Below, piece by piece: positions 6,773 through 12,676 of a stretch of DNA of 12,676 nucleotides. Within the stretch, counting starts at the first letter, position 1. Each line of letters begins with the position of its first letter. A program made the translations under genes and the position numbers. Source of the stretch: an uncultured Sulfurimonas sp. (GTDB taxonomy: Bacteria > Campylobacterota > Campylobacteria > Campylobacterales > Sulfurimonadaceae); the NCBI GenBank assembly GCA_937914675.1, contig CALDOC010000015.1:1-12676 (forward strand), given 5' to 3'. The notes beneath the pieces are model-generated. The model worked only from the letters and a program-made list of their open reading frames with translations, did no database searches and had not been told where the DNA came from.

Positions 6773-7612
6773 CTATTTAGCTACTTCTATCTTAGCTTTT
6801 TTCTCTAACTCTTGCATTTTCGCTTTTACGGCGACTTTAAATTTTTCTAGTTTAAGGCGTTGATCGATAATGCTCTTAACTTCATCAAATTTTCTAATAG
6901 CCGCGGGTTGTTTCTCTTCTAAATAAATCACATGATAGCCAAACTGCGTTTTAACAGGCTTTTTAGTCGCAGTTCCCACTTCGAGCTTAAACACGGCTTC
7001 ATTAAATTCAGGAACCATTTGTCCACTCACAAAGAAACCCAAATCTCCGCCTTTTGGTCCACTTGGTCCCGTTGATTTTGTTTTTGCGAGTTCGATAAAT
7101 TTTTCTTTAAGCGCGTCTCCGCTTAAAGAGTTGAACTCTTTGATAATTGCTTCGGCTTCGGCTTCCGTTTTTACTAAGATGTGACGAGCGTGCACGCTCT
7201 CTTTTTCATTGAACTCTTCTTTGTTTTTGTTATAGTAATCTTTTAACTCAGTATCTGATACGCTAACTTTTTCCAACTCTTGTTTTTGCCAAACTTGAAT
7301 GGCTATATTTTTTTTCGCTATTTCTAAAAGTTTTTTATACTCATCTTTAAACTCTTTGGAATTAAGAACGCCAGTCTTTTTAGCGTCGCCATAAACTAGC
7401 TCTTTTGCAACCAATTGTTGAAGAACTTGTTTTCTAAATTCCATTTGTTTATCCACTGGAACTTCATTGAATCTACCTTGGGTGGCTTGCATAAGTTCAG
7501 TGTCTACGTCTTGCTGCGTAATTGACGAGCCATTAACAGTCACTAAAGTTTGAGCGCCTGCCATTGTCGCGCTAAACATAAGAGTAGCTAAAAGTTTTGT
7601 TACCTTGTTCAT
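6773..7612 (-). CDS. PEB4/SurA-like periplasmic peptidyl-prolyl cis-trans isomerase (parvulin type)
   Basis: This 279-residue exported protein begins with a signal peptide (Lys-rich start, hydrophobic core, cleavage expected after AGA at residue 20, leaving Gln21). A SurA-N-like helical chaperone region covers about 22-125. The parvulin domain covers about 139-235, with HARHIL (141-146), GGDLGFF (188-194) and FGYHVI (224-229). A C-terminal helical segment completes the chaperone lobe. The layout and length match Campylobacter PEB4 (Cbf2), a periplasmic chaperone that helps outer-membrane proteins fold. AAGGA stands 6 nt before the ATG. The 54-bp gap to the upstream kinase gene has no strong promoter; TTTAAT (7671-7666), overlapping the kinase stop, is the best candidate, so the gene may also be read through from the kinase gene. 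Confidence 0.9.
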   Translation of the reverse strand: MNKVTKLLATLMFSATMAGAQTLVTVNGSSITQQDVDTELMQATQGRFNEVPVDKQMEFRKQVLQQLVAKELVYGDAKKTGVLNSKEFKDEYKKLLEIAKKNIAIQVWQKQELEKVSVSDTELKDYYNKNKEEFNEKESVHARHILVKTEAEAEAIIKEFNSLSGDALKEKFIELAKTKSTGPSGPKGGDLGFFVSGQMVPEFNEAVFKLEVGTATKKPVKTQFGYHVIYLEEKQPAAIRKFDEVKSIIDQRLKLEKFKVAVKAKMQELEKKAKIEVAK

Positions 7613-7666
7613 TATCTTTCCTTGAGTTATTTTGGCAAAAGTTTAGTACGGTTATGCTAATGGATA

Positions 7667-9622
7667 TTAAACGCCAGGTATAACTTTTAAATATGCGTTT
7701 AAAATATTTTCCAACTTTTCGCGAGTAAGCGGTTTGGCTATGTAATCGTCCAATCCGGCCTTCAACAACATCTCTCTGTCGCCTTCCATAGCCAGAGCCG
7801 TTAAAGCGACTATAGGCGTTTGACCATTTGGATTTGCCGCTTCTTTTATCTCTTTTGTAGCGACAATTCCATTTTTTTGAGGCATGTCAATATCCATAAA
7901 TACTATGTCGTATCTATTTTTCTGACACATGCTAACGGCTTCCACGCCATTGGAAGCCGTTGAAACGGCAATGTTATACTCTTGTAATAGTATTTGAATG
8001 AGCCTTTGATTAATTAAATTATCTTCCACGACCAAGGCGGAGGACTTCTCTTTTACGAGAAGCTTGGATTCTTTATTTTCTTCTGTCTCTATTTTATATA
8101 TAGCGTACAAATGCTTTGCTACCTGACTTGCTAGAAGTGGCTTATAAAGGACTTCGTCAATTACATGCGTAAGTTTTGTTTGTAATTTCTCACCATCGTT
8201 TAGGAGAAACACAATGTGAGCTTTTTTTGAGTATGAGGCTAGCTTAAACATCCAAGAAGAATCATTTTGACTTCCCACAATATAAAGAACGTCAATGTCC
8301 TCATAAATATTTTCATCTAACATATTTGATTTAATGACGTCAATGGCGAAAGAACGCAAATACGTCGTCAATGAGTTTGCGTCGTCAACTTTAGCCTGTT
8401 CAAGTAGAAGCACTTTCACTTTTTGCTTTGGCGTCATCTTAAAACTTTGGCCATGAGACTCTTTAAAATTTAAAATAAAATTAAAATAAGTTCCATTTCC
8501 CTTTTCACTTTGAATCCTAAGTTCAGAACCCAACAACTTCACCAAGCCATTGGATAAACTCAACCCAATTCCAAGTCTCTCATCCGCTAAATTACTGGCC
8601 GTAAAAGGTTCGGCTATAAGCGCCAATTGCTCTTGCGCTATGCCATTTCCATTGTCTTTTACGCTAAAACTAATATTGCATTCTCCACTTAACTGTCTTT
8701 TTAGAAGTTTAACTTCCATAATGACTTTACCGCCGCGTGGCGTAAATTTAACGGCGTTTTGGACGAGAGAGCCCATGATTTGATTTATCTTTTTTATGTC
8801 GCCCATAAGCTCACGAGGTAATTTAGGATCAATAAAAGCCAACAAATTGACGCCTTTGCTTCGTCCATATGCGAAAAAAGAATTTGCGATTTTTTCCATT
8901 TCGGGTAATAACTCAAACGATAAATTATCAGTGCCTAAACGACCTCCTTCCATCTGCGACAAGTCAAGAAGCGTCTCTATGTTTGTCATCAAATTTCGTG
9001 AGGACTTGTTTATCATATTTAGATATTCCCTCTGTTTTTTATCCAACGTTGTTTTATCCAACAACTCCAAAAATCCAAGGATGCCATTCATAGGCGTTCT
9101 AAATTCATGTCCAATGTTTGCTAAAAATTTAGTTTTTAATAACTCGATTTCTTTTGTATGTATCTCCGCCTGATGAAGAGCCGTAACGTTTTGTAACTCT
9201 AAGACGTAGATTTCTTGATTGTATGAACTCGTATAACATCTCGCTTGAATGGATAATATTTTCGCGTCAAACGTTGATATTGTAATTGAATACCCACCGT
9301 TTTTGTACCTTTTGATATAATCCAACCAGCTCTTATCGTCTTCTGTAAAAATTTCTTCGCTCTCGCTTAAAAATATTTCCCTGATACTTTCATGTTGTCG
9401 ACGGAATTCCCCAATATGACCAAAACCCATTGTCTCAAAAAACACTTTATTTGCGCCAATCCAACCATCTTGTTTTGTAAAATACAAGATCATTGAGGAA
9501 CTGTGATTTACAATCTCGTTAAAAAAATCTTTCGTAAAATAGTCATGAAAGTCTTTTGACCTAATTAAACTTTTTGTCGCGCTCGCATCGTTGTCTGTTG
9601 AAAAAAATGAAAAAAATCCCAT
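7667..9622 (-). CDS. Cytoplasmic hybrid sensor histidine kinase: PAS - HisKA - HATPase - degenerate receiver - receiver
   Basis: This 651-residue protein has no membrane helix, so it should sense an intracellular signal. A PAS-like domain (about 30-148) is followed by HisKA with H-box ANIGHEFRTP (phospho-acceptor His172). The ATPase domain has N-box Asn289, G1 DNGNGIA (323-329) and G2 GIGLSL (351-356). Residues about 400-508 have receiver-like alternation and keep the conserved Lys (Lys494 in YKPL), but DVLYIVGSQND has no phospho-acceptor Asp at the expected place, so this looks like a pseudo-receiver. The final domain (about 527-645) is a complete receiver with Glu533/Asp534, Asp577, Thr608 and Lys630. 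A His-to-Asp relay within the protein is expected. No Hpt domain or response-regulator gene lies nearby. AGGA is 6 nt before the ATG, and the gene has its own promoter divergent from nth. Confidence 0.9.
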   Translation of the reverse strand: MGFFSFFSTDNDASATKSLIRSKDFHDYFTKDFFNEIVNHSSSMILYFTKQDGWIGANKVFFETMGFGHIGEFRRQHESIREIFLSESEEIFTEDDKSWLDYIKRYKNGGYSITISTFDAKILSIQARCYTSSYNQEIYVLELQNVTALHQAEIHTKEIELLKTKFLANIGHEFRTPMNGILGFLELLDKTTLDKKQREYLNMINKSSRNLMTNIETLLDLSQMEGGRLGTDNLSFELLPEMEKIANSFFAYGRSKGVNLLAFIDPKLPRELMGDIKKINQIMGSLVQNAVKFTPRGGKVIMEVKLLKRQLSGECNISFSVKDNGNGIAQEQLALIAEPFTASNLADERLGIGLSLSNGLVKLLGSELRIQSEKGNGTYFNFILNFKESHGQSFKMTPKQKVKVLLLEQAKVDDANSLTTYLRSFAIDVIKSNMLDENIYEDIDVLYIVGSQNDSSWMFKLASYSKKAHIVFLLNDGEKLQTKLTHVIDEVLYKPLLASQVAKHLYAIYKIETEENKESKLLVKEKSSALVVEDNLINQRLIQILLQEYNIAVSTASNGVEAVSMCQKNRYDIVFMDIDMPQKNGIVATKEIKEAANPNGQTPIVALTALAMEGDREMLLKAGLDDYIAKPLTREKLENILNAYLKVIPGV

Positions 9623-9651
9623 AAACAGTCCTTTTGAAGATATCCGTTTTG

Positions 9652-9660
9652 ATTATATCA
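9652..9660 (-). promoter_or_regulatory. Hybrid kinase promoter, extended -10
   Basis: The minus strand reads TGATATAAT, a perfect extended -10 with no good -35. It is the same nine bases as at the clpB -10. The expected leader of about 20-25 nt carries AAGGA upstream of the ATG at 9622. Confidence 0.6.
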
Positions 9661-9682
9661 CATAAAAAGATAAAATACCATT

Positions 9683-10324
9683 ATGAAAAAAGCCACCAAA
9701 ATAGAGATAAAAGAGATTCACCAGAGATTTGTAGAGAGATATAGCGACGCCGAAACGGAGTTAACCTATAAAAACGCTTATGAATTAGTAGTAGCCGTAG
9801 CGCTCTCAGCGCAATGCACTGACAAACGCGTCAATATTTTAACGCCCCCATTGTTCCAAAGATACCCTACTCCATATGAGTTGGCTCAAGCGAATTTAGA
9901 TGACGTTAAAGGATTGATTAGTAGTTGCTCATTTTTCAACAACAAAGCGACAAACATCATAGCCATGGCTAAAAGAGTCGTGGAGTTTTACGATGGTGAA
10001 GTGCCCTTAGACGAAAAGGAGTTGCAAACTTTAGCCGGCGTTGGGCAAAAAACCGCTAACGTCGTGATGATAGAGTACACTGGAGCGAATCTCATGGCGG
10101 TCGACACTCACGTCTTTAGAGTCGCCCATAGATTAGGACTTAGCGATGATAAAACGGCGCTCAAAACGGAAACGACTTTAGTGAAAAAATTCAAAAACAA
10201 CCTTCACTCCCTTCATCAGGGAATGGTGCTTTTTGGAAGATACGTATGCACGGCGAAGAATCCAAAATGCGAAGAGTGCTTTTTAACGGAATTTTGCAAA
10301 ACAAAGGATAGCTTTAAAGTTTAG
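9683..10324 (+). CDS. nth: Endonuclease III (DNA glycosylase/AP lyase)
   Basis: This 213-residue base-excision repair enzyme removes oxidised pyrimidines and cleaves the abasic site. The helix-hairpin-helix LAGVGQKTANVV carries the catalytic Lys123, and AVDTHVFR supplies the catalytic Asp141. The C-terminus has the 4Fe-4S ligands Cys189, Cys196, Cys199 and Cys205 in C-x6-C-x2-C-x5-C spacing. Spacing and length match E. coli Nth (Lys120, Asp138) shifted by 2-3 residues. No Shine-Dalgarno precedes the ATG; the upstream bases are A-rich, with TAAAAT at 9671-9676 that could serve as a -10 giving a leaderless or nearly leaderless message. No alternative start fits the family better. A small lipoprotein gene follows 26 nt after the stop, beyond a hairpin. 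Confidence 0.96.
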   Translation: MKKATKIEIKEIHQRFVERYSDAETELTYKNAYELVVAVALSAQCTDKRVNILTPPLFQRYPTPYELAQANLDDVKGLISSCSFFNNKATNIIAMAKRVVEFYDGEVPLDEKELQTLAGVGQKTANVVMIEYTGANLMAVDTHVFRVAHRLGLSDDKTALKTETTLVKKFKNNLHSLHQGMVLFGRYVCTAKNPKCEECFLTEFCKTKDSFKV

Positions 10325-10342
10325 GCATACTTTATGCTTAGA
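10320..10342 (+). terminator. Hairpin at the 3' end of nth
   Basis: TTTAGGCATA (10320-10329) and TATGCTTAGA (10333-10342) can form a 10-bp stem (8 standard and 2 G-U pairs) with a 3-base loop, followed by TTGTCTTT. The nth stop codon (10322-10324) lies in the left arm. The lipoprotein ATG is only 8 nt after the stem, so this could terminate nth partially or limit translation of the next gene. Confidence 0.5.
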
Positions 10343-10350
10343 TTGTCTTT

Positions 10351-10569
10351 ATGATTAAACTTTTTATATTTATAACAATAAGCATAACGATTTCAGGGTG
10401 CGTAAACAAGCACGGAATATCGGCCAAATACTACAGTGATTGCAAAGAGTACTACGATTTTCAAGGATACTATCATAAAGAGTGCGGTGAGGACGACATA
10501 GTCACTTACAAAGCGCTTGGCGACGTTTTGAAGAAAAAAGAAGAGACGCAGAAAGGAAACGTTTGGTAA
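10351..10569 (+). CDS. Small putative lipoprotein, unknown function
   Basis: The 72-residue product has a short basic start (MIK), a hydrophobic stretch and a lipobox-like ITISGC, so Cys17 is expected to be lipidated after signal peptidase II cleavage. The mature part is about 56 residues, rich in Tyr and charged residues, with two further Cys (31 and 45) that could form a disulfide in the periplasm, and a Lys/Glu-rich tail. I recognise no domain. There is no clear Shine-Dalgarno, and the ATG lies 8 nt after the nth hairpin, so expression may be low or coupled to nth. It converges on the second GGDEF-EAL gene with a 4-nt gap. The lipobox and coherent composition argue for a real gene. Confidence 0.65.
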   Translation: MIKLFIFITISITISGCVNKHGISAKYYSDCKEYYDFQGYYHKECGEDDIVTYKALGDVLKKKEETQKGNVW

Positions 10570-10580
10570 TAATCTAAACG
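10560..10580. terminator. Inverted repeat at the lipoprotein/GGDEF-EAL convergent junction
   Basis: CGTTTGG (10560-10566) pairs with CTAAACG (10574-10580), with one G-U pair when read on the plus strand, around a 7-base loop TAATAAT. The plus-strand TAA stop (10567-10569) is in the loop, and the minus-strand TAG (10576-10574) is in the right arm. Plus-side flank is GCGTTATCTTTT; minus-side flank is TTTCCTTTC. Both are T-rich, consistent with termination in both directions. Confidence 0.5.
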
Positions 10581-12676
10581 GCGTTATCTTTTATAAACTT
10601 TTTCAACTCGTCAAAAGGAAGTGGTTTTGAATAAAAATATCCTTGAATGTCGTCACACTTTTTGTCTTTAAAAAAGTCTAATTGTTTTTGTGTTTCAACG
10701 CCCTCCACCGTTACATTTAGATGAAAAGCCTCAGCCAATGAAAGAACCGCGTCGACTAAGGCGACGCTGCCCTCCGATTCTGGCAAATCGTCTACGAACG
10801 ACTTGTCAATTTTCAAACGGGTGATCGGAAGTTTTTGCAAATAACTCATGGATGAGTAGCCCGTGCCAAAATCATCGATTGCCAACTCGATTCCTAAAGA
10901 CCTAAACTTCTTGAGCGTTTCGATGGCGTTTTTTTCATTGCTTGATATGTAACTCTCCGTCACTTCCAACTCCAATTCGCTTGAAGAGATTCCGCTTGAA
11001 GAGATCGCCTCTTTAACGGTTTGCAGCATGTCGCCATATTGTAACTCAATACCCGACACGTTGACGCTGAGCAAATGCATCATGTCTCCAGCGCTTTTGA
11101 GAGCCATAAAATCCTCACAAGCTTTTTTTACAACCCAAGCGCCTATGTCGATAATCATATGAGTCTCTTCTGCTATGGGTATAAACGCGTCTGGGCTCAT
11201 AAATCCCATCTCGGGACTATTCCACCTTATGAGCGCTTCCGCTCCAACTATTTTCCCTGACGTTATAGAAATTTTAGGCTGATAAAGCAATAAAAATTCA
11301 TCCTTGTTTTTAACGGCTTGTTTTAACATTCGCACTATGTCCATGCGTTCTTGGAGACGTTTTGAAAACTTAGAAGCGTAAAAACTATAATTGTTTCTCC
11401 CCTTCTCTTTAGCCATGTACATAGCTAAATCAGAGTTTTTTATCAAAGTTTCCGAATCTGCGCCATCTTCTGGAAAAATAGCTATCCCGATGCTGGTGGA
11501 GGAGACTATCTCATTTTCACTATCGGTAAACGGCTCTTCAAAAGCGTCCAAAAGTTTTTGAGCCAAAGCCTGTATCTCTATGACGTTTTTAAAACCATCC
11601 ACAAAAACATTGAACTCGTCTCCGCCGACTCTCGCTAAAACGTCGCTATCTCTTAAAGCGTACCGCAGTCTATTAGAGACAGACATAAGCAATTGATCGC
11701 CAACGCTATGACCTAAAGTGTCGTTTATCTGTTTAAATTGATCTAAATCTAAAAACAGTATGGCTACTTTTGTTTTGTTTCGCTTGGCTTTTCGTAGTAC
11801 GTATTTTAAATTGACGTTAAAACTTCTTCTATTTAAAAGCCCTGTCAGTTCATCATGCGTTGAAAGACGTTCCAACTCTTTTTGAGACTCCGTTAGTGAG
11901 CGTTCACGACTGCTAACCGCTTGCGCCAACATGTTTATGTTTGAAGATATTTCTTGAAGTTCATCTCCAGTTTTAACGACGTCCGATTGACTATAATCGC
12001 CATGTTTGACCTTTGTTATCTGTTTCATTATTTTATCTATGGGCTTTGAAATTCTAAAGTATATAAAAAAATGAAAAAAGATAAATATAAGAACTACCGA
12101 TACGCTTAAAAAGAAAAATAGTTGCTTTCTATTTTGCGACAGAGCGCTATTTAACATGGCTTTGTCAAGTGAAAATAGTATATTTGCGTTACCCTCTTGC
12201 GACTTGATTAAATATACAGTCAAATAATTATTTTGCTTATCCATTATATCCTTGTCCTCCAATATGAAGTTGTCAAAAATATTTAAACCATGGAGCTTTT
12301 GATTTTGCGACTCTTCGATGGAAACGTTTATGTTTAACTGTTTTGAGACCATGTCAAAATAAGAGCCATCAAACGCTTTGCTCATTTCCATATGAAGCAA
12401 AGTTTTAGTTTTATCTTCTTTATAAAATACGCTATGATGAGTTCTAACGTATATTTTATTATTCATAAAATGATACGTGACAACTGTCTTATCACTCAGT
12501 TCTGGCTGACTATAGTAGTTAATATGCTTAAATGGGGCGAACTCACTCTCGAAATACTCTTGTTTGACGTAATCTTTCTCATGCTCGTATTTGGAGAACA
12601 AGACTTTTTTGGAGTTTTCATAAGATAAAAAATTTTCTCTATAACCCTTTTCATCCTTATAAATATAACAGATAAG
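10574..12676 (-). CDS. Transmembrane sensor HAMP-GGDEF-EAL c-di-GMP protein, N-terminus outside window
   Basis: The minus frame stays open to the window edge, giving 700 visible residues; the in-frame TTG at 12601 is internal because coherent coding sequence continues upstream. A periplasmic sensor region (about 1-180) precedes a membrane helix (about 185-208), a HAMP linker (about 209-262), GGDEF and EAL. A first membrane helix should lie beyond the edge. The GGDEF domain is canonical, with LDLDQFKQINDTLGHSVGD, motif GGDEF (351-355) and inhibitory site RDSD (342-345). The EAL domain is also canonical: EAL (480-482), VNVS, EVTES, DDFGTGYSS (601-609), LKIDKSF, VEGVET and QGYFYSKP (678-685). 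Both synthesis and hydrolysis of c-di-GMP are possible, with a periplasmic signal passed through HAMP setting the balance. The sensor family is not recognised. Unlike the GGDEF-EAL gene at 505-2502, nothing here is degenerate. Confidence 0.92.
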   Translation of the reverse strand, partial: LICYIYKDEKGYRENFLSYENSKKVLFSKYEHEKDYVKQEYFESEFAPFKHINYYSQPELSDKTVVTYHFMNNKIYVRTHHSVFYKEDKTKTLLHMEMSKAFDGSYFDMVSKQLNINVSIEESQNQKLHGLNIFDNFILEDKDIMDKQNNYLTVYLIKSQEGNANILFSLDKAMLNSALSQNRKQLFFFLSVSVVLIFIFFHFFIYFRISKPIDKIMKQITKVKHGDYSQSDVVKTGDELQEISSNINMLAQAVSSRERSLTESQKELERLSTHDELTGLLNRRSFNVNLKYVLRKAKRNKTKVAILFLDLDQFKQINDTLGHSVGDQLLMSVSNRLRYALRDSDVLARVGGDEFNVFVDGFKNVIEIQALAQKLLDAFEEPFTDSENEIVSSTSIGIAIFPEDGADSETLIKNSDLAMYMAKEKGRNNYSFYASKFSKRLQERMDIVRMLKQAVKNKDEFLLLYQPKISITSGKIVGAEALIRWNSPEMGFMSPDAFIPIAEETHMIIDIGAWVVKKACEDFMALKSAGDMMHLLSVNVSGIELQYGDMLQTVKEAISSSGISSSELELEVTESYISSNEKNAIETLKKFRSLGIELAIDDFGTGYSSMSYLQKLPITRLKIDKSFVDDLPESEGSVALVDAVLSLAEAFHLNVTVEGVETQKQLDFFKDKKCDDIQGYFYSKPLPFDELKKFIKDNAV

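Noticed and set aside
7613..7666. Strong promoter for the PEB4-like gene
   Set aside because: Only weak -10-like strings (TTTAAT, CATAAC, TACTAA) occur and none has an extended -10 or -35; recorded as possible in the gene entry but not called.
1..12676. CRISPR arrays, tRNA genes, insertion sequences, integration sites or a defence island
   Set aside because: No regularly spaced repeats, cloverleaf-like sequence, transposase motifs or terminal inverted repeats were seen; every long ORF belongs to a housekeeping, signalling or metabolic family or is the small lipoprotein.

Overview
The window looks like an ordinary chromosomal stretch of a Campylobacterota (epsilonproteobacterial) species, most likely close to Sulfurimonas. 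The grounds are an AT-rich sequence, a DUF3373-type outer-membrane barrel, a PEB4/SurA-like periplasmic isomerase, two GGDEF-EAL proteins, extended -10 promoters (TGnTATAAT) and an HspR-type operator at clpB. The genus is inferred from protein resemblance only. I found no mobile element, tRNA, rRNA, CRISPR array, phage gene or toxin-antitoxin pair, and no stretch over 300 bases without a gene.

Layout. Positions 1-498 (+) hold the C-terminal end of an outer-membrane beta-barrel protein, followed 6 nt later by a membrane-bound GGDEF-EAL protein (505-2502, +). Converging on it is clpB (2497-5076, -), with a full-consensus promoter and a heat-shock operator-like inverted repeat. Divergent from clpB is a nitroreductase gene (5245-5925, +). 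It converges on a minus-strand block read in the order hybrid histidine kinase (9622-7667), PEB4-like peptidyl-prolyl isomerase (7612-6773) and ACC deaminase/D-cysteine desulfhydrase-family enzyme (6769-5915). Divergent from the kinase are nth (9683-10324, +) and a 72-residue lipoprotein (10351-10569, +). These converge on a second, N-terminally cut GGDEF-EAL protein that runs off the right edge (10574-12676, -).

How the parts work together. Two c-di-GMP turnover proteins and a cytoplasmic hybrid kinase make this a signalling-rich segment. ClpB (disaggregation) and the PEB4-like isomerase (outer-membrane protein folding) are protein-quality genes. Nth is base-excision repair. The nitroreductase and the PLP enzyme are small-molecule enzymes with unresolved substrates. 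Apart from short same-strand runs, I see no single pathway linking the genes.

The most distinctive structural feature is compaction at gene ends. All three convergent gene pairs overlap or nearly touch (6-nt overlap, 11-nt overlap, 4-nt gap), and at each one an inverted repeat spans the stop codons of both genes, apparently a shared two-way terminator. The other notable signal is the HAIR-like repeat between the -35 and -10 of clpB. I did not find a convincing undescribed biological system.
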